Assembly (NCBI GenBank): GCA_013399305.1
Contig: VXAI01000160.1
Location: forward strand, 1,600,223-1,664,222
Origin: Rostratula benghalensis
Lineage: Eukaryota > Chordata > Aves > Charadriiformes > Rostratulidae
DNA length: 64,000 nt
Reading direction: 5' to 3'
A model generated the notes under the pieces. That model saw nothing but the letters and a program-made list of their open reading frames with translations, searched no databases and had not been told where the DNA came from. The first letter of the stretch is position 1. Every line of letters begins with the position of its first letter. Below, one piece after another: positions 24,566 through 35,032 of this stretch. A program made the translations under genes and the position numbers.

Positions 24566-26679
24566 ATAGGATCAAGGAAGTAGTATATATGAAAACAGAT
24601 ATTTTTTTTTCTTACTATCAGAATATTATCAAGAACTTGGAAGATAAAATAACCAAAACAAAACTATTCTTTATTATGTCGGACACTGGAAGAAAGGTGG
24701 GGGGATGCTCTTTTTTCAATTGTCAAAGCATGCAAAAAGAAGATTAAAAATAGTGAGCTCTACAATCAAACTCCAAATAGAGATTTCATCCATGAAATGG
24801 TTTTGAGGAATTTGTAAAGGGATGATTTTATTTCAGGCTCATCTGTAATTAAAAAAATTTTTACAGCTCGTTCTCAAACTACAGTTATATAGTAAAACAA
24901 TCCTTAATGAAATGTTGGTGGAGTACTTTTCCAATGCTATTATTAAATTATTTTTGGAGGATTTTAAGAATGCTAATAATTATTAGTTCATACATGCATT
25001 TTTCTAGGATTGTACTTTTAGTATAAGAGAAAGATTCCTTTTTATGACTTACCATACCTATTATGATGATATCCTAAAGTACTCATATCAAGACCACAAG
25101 CTCAGTAGCATTAGCCAGCATGAAAATGAATAATTAAGAAGCAGGTCTTCCTCCAGGAAGTGCTCTGTCTGTAAATTCACCACTGAGCATTTCTAGCATT
25201 GCATGGCAAAGCTTCTTTTCTGCTGCTGTATTCCAAAGTCACTTCATTTTAGTGGAAGATGCATATTTTTTAATTGGGCTTTCACATTGAGACAGTTTCA
25301 TATAAGCAGACACCTGCACATCCATGGAAATTTTAGTCAGACTCCACCCTGAATAGGCAAGCACTGTTGAAGTGATGAAAGCAATATACAAAAAGAAAGA
25401 TCCTACTTAACACGATTCATTTTATTCCATATGCAGTGTGGGGATTATTAGAAATGGTTATGAATCTCTCCCTGGCTTCCATCCAGTGAATTGAAATAGG
25501 CCAGTGTTCATTTGAACCCTACAGCAGTAAGGCAAGATGTATCCTCGTATGTATACATGTCAATAAAATACTAGTTGTAGAACCAGCAGCAGCCACACAG
25601 CACTCACTATCAGTTGTTAAAGCATCTGAAACCTGTGTGAAATTAAATTCCCCTTCTCACAGAAACAGACATCTCCAGGTTCAGCATTCAGACCCAGCTT
25701 CTCTTGAGAGTCAGAAGATGAGACAAAGAGAGGCTCTACTTCACCTGTCCTGCAAACATTACCAGGAATCTGTCTGTCTCCAGGAAAGCAGCTGAGTCCT
25801 CTTCATAGCCACTAAAAACTAGTTCTTTCCTTTAGGTGGTCACTAGCACTGCTACAGTGCTGAATACTCAGGGCTTAAGCTGTATCATTCTGTGCAATGC
25901 CATGATCATCACATACGGACCCCATTTCTTCACATTTTTCTATTCAAATGAAGAGATACTGAAGTCAAATTTCATTAGAAATACGTATTTTTAAAATTTG
26001 TCAACATGCAAAGCTAAGGATGTAAAAGTCAGACGTCAGGATTCCTGCTGCCCATAAAACACTTAATCTCCCTGTCATGCCTTAGATTTACAGTACAGAT
26101 TTTACTTACAGCAATCATAAGGCAGCCACAGATTTAATGCTCTGTTCTGAGCATTTTACTTGCAGGCACCAGGAGTCTTACTCTAATCTCATTGACTTAC
26201 TTAGCTGTGCAAATAACCTGTACTTTGTCTTATTTCTCTAAGCAAAATCCTTGCCTATTGAAAAGAGGTGTCAGAGCAGAAAAAACATGTAGTGGGGTAG
26301 GAGATAGGCAAAGAAACTCCAACCAATATAGTTAAAAAATATATATATAGTCTTCACATTTTTCAATTTCTTGGATTAAAAAGTACTTGGAAAGAGCTTA
26401 AGGAAAAGCTCAAAAGTTTACATAGTGGTATCATGGGCACCAAGAATTTGTGCTTATCAGAAGATTTATTTAAAATTACAACATGTGCTCTAAGTCATAA
26501 AGGAAAATTTGTTCTGGCATAGAGTTATTTTTAGCAGATCATGGCAAGAAACAGAGCATGAAGAAAGCTGAAGCTTTTTTTTCCATGGAGTACTGAGTCA
26601 GAGAAACTGAGGTGATGCTGTACTGTTTTGAAGCATCAGTGGCTAGGCTGCAAGCAATCCAATTCTTCCTGATTTGGAG

Positions 26680-26760
26680 AAGAGATCTGAACCTGCGTCT
26701 TCCCATCTGCAAAGTTATGGCCTTCCCCACACAGGCTAGGGTCTCTCTTGCAGCTATTCC
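26680..26760 (-). repeat. Possible tRNA-derived SINE head
   Basis: On the minus strand, 'GATGGGAAGACGCAGG' followed by 'TTCAGATCTC' resembles the D-arm to B-box part of old tRNA-derived SINEs (B box GGTTCRANYCC). The A-box side is poorly preserved. A second, better relic lies 300 bases downstream (26971-27028). Confidence 0.3.
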
Positions 26761-26970
26761 ACGTTGTACATGTTATAAAGATCATACCTTATCATCCAAA
26801 GAGAATCAGATTCTCCTGCTGAGGCTGGAACACACACCCCACATCATTCATAGGGTCAAAATCTTGCTGTAGTTATGACTTAGTATTGAATGGTTTTGAC
26901 AAAAGATGTCAACTTCAACATGGCCCAGTAGTTTTGAGCTGAGCTATTAACATGAGACACAAAAAACAAA

Positions 26971-27028
26971 GAGGTTTGATTCTGGGTCTTCAGCATCCCA
27001 AGAGAGTGCTCTGTTGGCCACTAAACAG
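26971..27028 (-). repeat. tRNA-derived SINE head relic
   Basis: On the minus strand the segment reads 'TTTAGTGGCCAACAGAGCAC' (A-box region, compare TRGYNNARNGG), then 'TCTTGGGATGCTGAAGACCC', then 'AGAATCAAACCT' (B-box region). This matches the well-known amniote SINE head whose opposite strand reads 'CCTGGGTCT..CATCCCAGG..AGTGC..TAACCACT'. Only the head is recognisable. Confidence 0.45.
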
Positions 27029-28429
27029 TTTTCTCTGACTAGGAATTCCATTGCGGAAACTGAAGAAAATGGATTTGGATTTTTTGCTGGTTTAGTCTGC
27101 TTTGTTGAGCTTGTTTAGCAGGTTCATCCCCATGACAAGTTCACATTTTGATGAGCTGAACATACCTGATGAAAAAATACTTCATGAAAAAGGTCCCTGA
27201 CCCGTTAAAATTAATACACTGTTTTGTATTATGCTGTTTAGTGACATTATAAAAGTATGGACTTAGGGATAATCTTTTAAACAGTTTCTGGTAATTGACA
27301 GTGTTATTCAGACATCTTTCCCCCCCAACCCTGGTAAAATGTGTGAGTTATATTAATGCAGTAATTATTTAGATCACTTTTTAATTTTTCCCCATTTTGT
27401 TTCAAAGGGGTTTTTACTTAAAATGTTTTGTAATGCTTTTATGTTTCTGACTCTTTCTCAAGAAACAGTTTTTTTTCATGTATTATTTGGAAAAAGACAT
27501 TTCAGAATCCCCCTAGAATTATTCCATTTGGAAAACATCCTATAGACATAATTTGCTGGAGGCAAGTAAGCACTACAGATTAAAAGTTTACACAAAGACA
27601 ACAGACAAACCAGTATTACTTTAAACCAGACTGAAAGAGGGAAAAAATACATTTCTGCTAGGCCCCAAAGACCTTTATTTAGTATCTTCTCAAAAACTAG
27701 AGTACATTATTACATACACAGATAACGATTGATCTCCACTCATTTACTAAGTATTCCATTAGTGTTCTGTTCCTTAATGCTAGAATGTTGTCTCACGGAT
27801 TCTCAGAAATATGTTTTAGCTTACCATTTGCCTACCAGAATTAGGCAAATGATTCAGATGTGATATCAAATGACATATAAAGGAAAAAAAGTGTTTCCTA
27901 ATTCTTTCTAGTTGTAAAATACCTAACCTCAGAAAGTTACATTTCTTGTGTATAGATAACAAGAAACATAATGAAAGTATAAAAAAAAAAAAATAATCAG
28001 TAAGTAAATAAATTAAGAGCTTTGAGATCTTCCTTTATGCCATCGTGGTAGAATTCATTCATTCCTCCATATGACTTTCAGTACATCAAGATTTATGTCA
28101 GAGTAGGCTACATGGGAATAGCAAAGCAGATTACTGCTTAGTACCTCCTCTGGCTTGCAGTTGTTACACGCTGTGATTTATATATGCGTATACCCATACA
28201 TATACCTATACTTATTTGTTTGTTTCTTTCAAATAGAAAGGCTTTATCTGAGTCCAACGTTTCAAGCCAAAATTAAATATTAATTGCCATTGCTGCTTTA
28301 TAAAAATATTCAGTCAAGTGCGTAGTTTTATGTGATGCTCATGCTCCCATGGACATCTGAACATTTAGCTGCTCAACTTGACACACCTAAAGCTTGATAC
28401 TCCCTCTCAGGGTATTAGGAACTGTGTCG
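27029..28429. other. Non-coding stretch, no gene seen
   Basis: AT-rich unique sequence with an A-run at about 27980-27991 and a short TA/CA-rich patch at 28178-28210. No open frame of note and no repeat recognised. Confidence 0.7.
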
Positions 28430-28550
28430 TAGAATCATACAAACAGAAAAGTTTGGGTTGAAAGTTCCAACCCCCCCTGCCACCGGCAGGGACATCTCCC
28501 AGTAGACCAGGTTGTTCAATACCCTGTCCAACCTGCTCTGCTATAGTGTC
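28430..28550 (-). mobile_element. CR1 LINE fragment, 3' tip
   Basis: Minus-strand CR1 3' end: 'TAGAATCATACAAACAGAAA', 'AGTTTGGGTTGAAAGTTCC', 'CCACCGGCAGGGACATCTCC' and 'AGACCAGGTTGTTCAATACC' are the ordered blocks of the CR1 3' UTR. The copy ends where the LTR at 28551 begins, so either the LTR was inserted at its edge or the rest was lost. I did not find the missing CR1 continuation beyond the LTR. Confidence 0.9.
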
Positions 28551-29132
28551 TGTACTGATTTTGTCTGGGATACAGTAAATTTTCTTCATATTAGCTTGTA
28601 TGGGGGTATGGTTTGGATTTGTGACCAAAACAGTGTTAATAACACAGGGATGTTTTAGCTATTGCTGAGCCATGATTGCATAGCATCAAGGCCTTTTCTG
28701 TTTTCCACCCCACCAGCTTGGGGGTGCACAGGAAGTTGGGAGAGGACACAGCTGGGACAGTTGACTCCAACTGACTAAAGGGATATTCCATATCATATGA
28801 TGTCGTGCTCAGCAATAAAAGCTGGAGGAAGGAGAAGAAAGGGGGAGGACATTTGGAGTTATGGCATTTGTCTTTCCAAGTAACCATTACACATGACGGA
28901 GCTCTGCTTTCCTGGAGACCGCTGGACACCTGCCTGCTGATGGGAAGTGGCATATTAATTTCTTGTTTCACTTTCCTTACACACACTTTCTGCTTTACCT
29001 ATTAAACTGTTTTCAGCTCAACCCATGAGTTTTCCCACTTTTTCTCTTCTGAGTCTCTCCCTCTTCCCACTGCAGGTAAGTGAGTGAGTGGCTGTATGGG
29101 ACTGAATTTCTTGCCAGAGTTAACCAACAACA
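28551..29132 (+). mobile_element. Solo LTR of avian ERVL-type endogenous retrovirus
   Basis: A 582-bp long terminal repeat without internal sequence on either side, so a solo LTR left by recombination. It begins TGTACTG and ends ...CAACAACA, the expected TG...CA ends. Family landmarks, in order, are 'AAACAGTGTTAATAACACAG', 'GAAGTTGGGAGAGGACACAG', 'AAAGGGATATTCCATATCAT', 'TGGCATTTGTCTTTCCAAGT', 'GATGGGAAGTGGCATATTAA' and 'CTTTACCTATTAAACTG', as in the ERVL-type LTRs common in bird genomes. The promoter TATA site survives only as AATAAAA (28814-28820). The polyadenylation signal ATTAAA is at 29001-29006. CpGs typical of young copies are mostly gone, and the flanking 5 bases do not match as a clear target-site duplication. 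It carries no viral gene. Confidence 0.92.
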
Positions 29133-29411
29133 GATTTCCTACTGGGAGAGTAGTTCTTCAAATATTTAAGCCTCATGGAAGTGCTAGTTCCAGATAACAG
29201 GAGACATCATACTCTGTTGGCAGCCTTTCCCTTGCAATGGGAACATTCATGAGGTGACTTAAGCCAAAATGAGGAATGTGAAACCTGAAATTACATCACT
29301 GTTCCTTATCGAAAGCTAAAAATTCCTTTTTGTATCACTTGTCTTACTTCAGTGACTCCTTTCTCTTGACCCTCCTTCCATTACCTTAAAAAAGACAGAA
29401 AACGGTAAATG
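29133..29411. other. Short unique stretch after the LTR
   Basis: Unique sequence between the LTR and the 88-bp duplication. No CR1 continuation and no retroviral primer-binding site is visible. Confidence 0.6.
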
Positions 29412-29587
29412 GTCACATCAAAACTTGGGATATGACCAAAAGATTCTCATTGCTAGACAATCCTTCTAACTCTTCCAATGTTTACTTCGTATTTTGCCTG
29501 TCACATCAAAACTTGGGATATGACCAAAAGATTCTCATTGCTAGACAATCCTTCTAACTCTTCCAATGTTTACTTCGTATTTTGCCT
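29412..29587. repeat. Perfect 88-bp tandem duplication
   Basis: Two head-to-tail copies of 88 bases (29412-29499 and 29500-29587), beginning 'GTCACATCAAAACTTGGG' and ending 'TCGTATTTTGCCT'. I find no mismatch between the copies. The sequence is not part of a transposon I recognise. Perfect identity means it is recent, under gene conversion, or an assembly artefact. Confidence 0.95.
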
Positions 29588-29882
29588 AATATTTAACTGA
29601 ATTTCTGAAATAACCTCTTAAATCTCAGCAAACTGCCTTCTTTCTTTTGTTCACCTATTTGTATTTCATAAGTAACATCCACATGAGCCTAGGGGCTTAA
29701 TATATTCAGTCTGGTGTTATCGTCTATATTTAAGAGGATGTCTGTGTTTACTAATGGCAAACTTTGTTTCTCAACTTGCCCTGAAAGTGGAAAAAACATG
29801 CAGCTTCTGTTTGTTAAAGTTTTCAGCCTTAGTCATGGGGAGTAGCTGGTCACCCACTCAACTATGCCATCCTGCACATGTA

Positions 29883-30345
29883 CGTAGAATCACAGTCTCA
29901 CAGAATGTTACGGGGTTGGAAAGGGTCTCTGAAAATCATCTAGTCTGCCCTCTGCCAAAGCAGGTCCTCCTAGAGCAGCATGCACAGGAACATGTCCAGG
30001 CAGATTTTGAATGTCTCCAGAGCCAGAGGCTCCAGCACCTCTCTGGGCAGCCTGTTTTAGTGCTCTGCCACCCTCTGACAAGTTCCTCCTGATGTTTAAA
30101 TGAAAATTCTTAATTTCAAGTTTGTGCCTATTATTTCTTATCTTGTCAGTGGGCACCATTGAAAACAGGCTGGACCAATCCTCTTGACACCTACCCTTTT
30201 TTTTTTTAGGCATTGATCACATCCCCCCCCCCAGTCTTCTCCAGACTAAAATGACCCAAATCCCTCAGCCTTTCCTTGTAAGAGAGATGTTCTATGCCCA
30301 TACACACCACAGCCATGGCTCCTCTGACCTCCTGGAGCCACACTG
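29883..30345 (-). mobile_element. CR1 LINE, 5'-truncated 3' end
   Basis: Minus-strand CR1 of a different subtype from the one at 15.2 kb. Its tail at the left reads 'CGTAGAATCACAGTCTCACA' then 'GGGGTTGGAAAGGGTCTCTG'. Blocks such as 'CAGAGCCAGAGGCTCCAGCA' and 'CTCTCTGGGCAGCCTGTTTT' follow. On the minus strand the ORF2 end is still readable: GIEHLSYKERLRDLGHFSLE in one frame and 'FSMVPTDKIRNNRHKLE' with 'FHLNIRRN' in another, so at least one frameshift separates them. An 11-T run (30197-30207) and a 10-C run (30223-30232) lie inside and are probably where the frame broke. Confidence 0.94.
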
Positions 30346-33300
30346 CTAGGAGAAGACCTTGACCATGGTTTCCCCACAGTGGATGCAGTGGTGTTAATAT
30401 AAGACAAAATGTAATGGTGAGAGTACACAACTGGGGAACACAAGCACTCCATCCTCTGACATTTACCCCAGCATTGCTCAGAAAATCTCTTAGAGTACTT
30501 TACCATATGTGTAAAAGTCACCCTCCCTCTTTCAGTAGTTGAGAAGGAAAAGAAATAGAAAAAAAGGATAATGGGAGCATGGCATTAACTTTATTATCTT
30601 TCACAGAAATTCACAGTGTCAGAGGAGGGAAGGGGTCCCATTCCCTTCTCCCAAAACCACAGAGCAAAGACTTATGTCATTCCTCTGCACCATCACTGTT
30701 GTCTTGGTAGTCTCTCCTGATTTCAAGATGTGGGATTTTCCTCCTCCTTCAGCTGCCTGTTGCGACTCTGCAAGGAGCTCACCTCCCTACTGTGCAGCTG
30801 CTCTCATTTCAGAGGGTGCTGCCACCAACAAGCACATTTGCGTTCATGTGATAAGATTGCAGACGATCATTTCATTGATGCAACACAGCAAATGGGAAGA
30901 AAAGGCACGAAGGCTCCGAAGATTTTAATTTCCATAAATCTTGCCTAAGGCTCCAGCTGGAGCTGTCCTAGAGGGGCCACGTACAGTACAGTACAGTGTA
31001 TTCCCCGACTGCTTCTTTAGCCAAATAAATTTTGTTGATGAGTCATGTGGGCACTGCAGAGCATTTCAAAGACCCATCTGGCAGAATAAAGTCACTCGCC
31101 TTCAAAGCATAGTGTATCTCAAAAGGTTCAGCATTTGGATTTAGTTTGAATTCTTGGATCCTTATCTGAATTCCCCGAGACTGTATAACAGGCTTTCTTG
31201 CAGAATTTCCGTCATTTCAGCTTCTAGTTAAAGCCACGTAATAACACAAGAAAGATTTTTTTCTCATGGTATTTCTGTCAAAACCACAAGTGCGTGTCAG
31301 GAGGTGGGGAAAGAGGAAGAACCCGAATATATCATAACTTTGAGTGAAATCTGGTTCAGGATTTGTTCTAGAAAGAAATCTAGGATTCCACTATTTCATT
31401 TAGCTGTTGTTTAGACATTTGTATTATTTTAGGGGCTGGCTCATTTTATTTAAGAATACCTTCCTCTAACTTATGTTTCTACTAAATTAACAAGTTAATT
31501 TCTTTTTATGTTCCAGCCTGGCAGCCATGTCTCTTAATGTGGTGATCTCTAATTTGAATGAAACCTTTGGTTTGCAAAATGCTTCTTATAGTTCATCAGT
31601 TCTATTTTGCTTCAGTTCTTCTAAATAATTTCTATGAAGAATATAAAATGCAAAGATTTTTCAAATAATTAATCTTTGAAAAGATTACATTCAGTAACTT
31701 GAACCTCAACTGAAATCTCACTAAACTGAATTTTATACAAAGATTTAAAGCAACCAACGAATACTTAAATATTTTCCTTCTTCTGTGGGAATACTTGTAT
31801 TTTCTTATCTGCATGACTTTGGTTTACTTAGCAAATTCATATATTTTGCCTAGGTTACTGCATGGAAAGAACACATCACACTTATAAATCTGTGGATGTA
31901 ATGGACACCAAGGGGCATGTTTAAATTCCTTCCATTGGCTCTGTGAATGCCTGATCTTTTTCAATTGTTATTACTTAGCAGATTAGACCTAAGATAGATC
32001 ATGGAATATCTGGAAATACATTGCAGGCTGTCTTTCATTACCTCAGGTTCATCTGGATGGCTCATTTTGATCACAGCTGCTGATAGATAGAATCTGTAAG
32101 ATCTGAATCTTGGAAGTACTCAGTATCTTCTAGTTCTTGTAAAGTGGAAGATGATTCATGTTAGTTCCATATTTCTCTCTTCTTACCGCCACAGGACTAA
32201 GTCTGTTACAACACCCAAATATAATGAAATATTATTGGCTAGGAATGATAACAAGCTAAAATGTTAAGAATACCTTTAGGGCTAGATCATGTCCAGTGTT
32301 TCTGAGGGTATATGTACACCAAATCAGAGAAAGGCCATGCATCTGTTTTATAAAAGACCAATTCTGATCATGGCTTCTCTTCCAAAAGCAGGATTAACTG
32401 TTTTACTTGTTAGTATATCAAGAACGGTGAGCTGATGAATAAAGAAGATATTTCCAAATGCCCACTCTCCTATTAGGTGCAGTTAGGGTTTTGAAATTAC
32501 TTTACTGTACCCTGCCTTAAAAGAGCCTCTATATACTTTGCTCTTATTTCAGGAATGTGTCAGCAAAAGCAGCGCGAAGCATATTAGAGGTAAAGTAAGA
32601 TCACAGAACATTTACAGTCATCAGGAGAAAAGTAGAAAAAGGAGAAGATTTGTATGCTCCTACACTAAGGAACATTTTACTTTAACCCATTCTGGAATAA
32701 CATTGTCAACATGAGCATTTATCTATACTGGAAAAGAATTGTTAGAATTACATAGTAATTACACAAACTGGTCCATTCTCAATTTATCATGATAGAAGAA
32801 GAGAAAAATAGAAGGGAGAGTGCTATAACCTTCATGTAGTCATCACAAGAAGGCCCATAAATTACATGTTTCTTTAATAATGTTTGGCTAGGGGCAAGCC
32901 AGTGAACATCACAAGTACCGAGGAAAACTTGGGGGGGAGGGGAGAGAAGACTTGTTTTTTCAAACACAAACCATTACGATATTAAGTGGCTTCATGCTTT
33001 AGTTTCTTCACGTTACACTCTCACTTCTGAGTGCAAACTTTGCCGATGGCAAAGGGAAATACTAAGTGTTGACAGTTAACTATAGCTGGCCACCTGGCCA
33101 TCCATTACACCCCAGATGTGAAATGTGAATTTTTATATTCTTTCTATTTGAGGAAAATTTTTCCTCTGATGTTCTTGAGCAACACTTTTCTACTGGAGAA
33201 ATCTATAAATTCTTAGTTTGATGGACTTGTCATTGAAGTGTGGACCTATGGAAGAACAGTATGGACACGGAAGAACCAAAGACCATGTGGCATATATTTG

Positions 33301-34105
33301 CCATCTGTATGGTTGTAAATTGGGCACCCATTTCAGTAACTATCTGGTCCATAGAGGTCCATTTAAGCCTGGAAACTATTTTTTTCAGAGGTAGATTTTC
33401 TTCTTTGTGTACTGCTTAGTGAGTAGTTCAACTGGGATGGAAAAAATCCCTTCTCAAGGTGAAGTATCTTCACAGTGAGCAAAAATATATATTTGTTATC
33501 TATCTGGCAGAAACTAAGAACTTGGGAAGTGAAAAATGCAATCCCTCTTCCTGTACTCTGTACAGGAATAGCCTCCATCTAACAGAAAGAAGGCCAGGGT
33601 AAAACTTCAAACTTTGTGTGACTGATAACAGAGACTTAAGCCTCACCTCCCACACTTTGCTTTACCTGGCTAGTGGCAACTCTAGGGCTTGCTTGATTTG
33701 CACAGTTGGGTCTACTATATTTTGTGACTGGTCCTTAAGGGAACAACCTGGTCATCGGTTCTACTCCAATAGACAAGGCAATGAGTCCTACTATGGCACA
33801 TTGTTTTCTGTTTGGGGCTTTTTAATTGTTTGTAGGAAATGAAACAGCTCCAATAGGAGTGATCAGGACACCATAGTCTCTATATGACCTCATGGTGATG
33901 ACAGAAACATAGGATGTGGTTTGATTTCTTGGTCAGGGTGAGATTCATCATGAATGTGAAACTTCATGTCCTGCCTACTGTGTGAATGATCTTGTCATCA
34001 GGGCAAAGTTTTCCTGGCTTAATCTCTCTCATCCGTTACAGCCCAAGATGTCATCCTTGTGATAACAAATGTAATATACTCCTGATAAGAGCTTTACTGT
34101 TCCTG

Positions 34106-34122
34106 AAAAAAAAAAAAAAAAA
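34106..34122. repeat. Poly-A run (17 A)
   Basis: Uninterrupted A run. No retrotransposon body recognised next to it. Confidence 0.9.
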
Positions 34123-34423
34123 GAGAAAAGCTGCATTCTCTGATTTATGAAGTTGAAATAATGAAAGTGGCTACTACTCCAGAATAATGCTGCCTTAGTC
34201 TGCCCTTCTCTTTCTCTTCATTCAGGAATGTGTAAGCAAAACCAGTGCCCCTCTCAGCTTCTCGGGGTATAGAGAGCGGTGCGAGTTGGATGGGAAGAGA
34301 GTGAAAACATAGATTTGTTTCTGATAAAGTTTTACTCAAGTCTGTTTTTCCCTCAATGTCTTTAAAATTCAGTCAAAAAAATACTTTTTCTGTTAACCAT
34401 TTAGTATCTTTAGGACCTGATTC

Positions 34424-34440
34424 TTTTTTTTTTTTTTTTT
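34424..34440. repeat. Poly-T run (17 T)
   Basis: Uninterrupted T run. It lies about 300 bases downstream of an A run of the same length (34106-34122). The sequence between has no recognised element. Confidence 0.9.
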
Positions 34441-35013
34441 AATAAGGCTTCTCTATACATTTTGACCTCAAACTAGGAAAAAATTGACAAGCTTCTTGGC
34501 ACCATTAGAGTGAGAGAAAACGTCCATAAAGGAAATGAGAATGCTGTGGGTCTTTCATTTTTAAAAACCTACAGTTGCGTCTCTTCATCTGTTTCATGCC
34601 TCTTCATCTAGTTTTCTTCAGAAGCTCCACTTAGCAGCAGTGGCACCTACAGGACGGAAGGCAGTGGAGGCTGCTATATCTCAGGCAATCATTTCACATG
34701 ATCAGAGAGATGCTCTACTGCATGCTGACAGTACGCTTGGCATTAATTCCTAGTCATCGCACAAAATTAAAATGCATTTTGTAATTTTGATGCAATATCT
34801 GGCACACCAATAGCTTGCTTCTGCCTTAACTCCACGCTTAAGATATGCATAGCATTTGCTGGAAAGAAAGGCTCTGTTTGTAGGCAAAGCTGAAAATTTA
34901 CCACAAGACACAAGCATCATCCAACTGTCAAAAACAGTTTTTTTCCTTGTTGGCAATGAAGATTTTTTTTGCCCATTTTTTACCTTTCAAGCTTAACTAT
35001 CAAGTATGGCATT

Positions 35014-35032
35014 AAAAAAAAAAAAAAAAAAA
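35014..35032. repeat. Poly-A run (19 A)
   Basis: Longest pure A run in the window. No polyadenylated retrocopy could be recognised upstream. Confidence 0.9.

Larger units (their letters stand above)
22397..26679. other. Non-coding stretch, no gene seen
   Basis: Strongly AT-rich, especially 24000-25100. It holds a pyrimidine tract (23332-23406) and a perfect hairpin (24541-24565). The 130-codon open frame at 23087-23479 owes its length to reading through that T/C tract (a run of F, S and L) and is not a credible gene. Confidence 0.7.

Noticed and set aside
26680..27028. Functional tRNA gene
   Set aside because: A- and B-box-like motifs are degenerate, there is no cloverleaf with paired acceptor stem, and they fit old SINE heads better.
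28173..28210. Possible TATA-box promoter in TA-rich patch
   Set aside because: It is a short TATA/CATA low-complexity patch with no initiator context or downstream gene.
28636..28986. 116-codon minus-strand open frame
   Set aside because: It lies wholly inside the plus-oriented solo LTR, antisense to it.
29754..30092. 112-codon plus-strand open frame
   Set aside because: Most of it is the reverse strand of a CR1 element.
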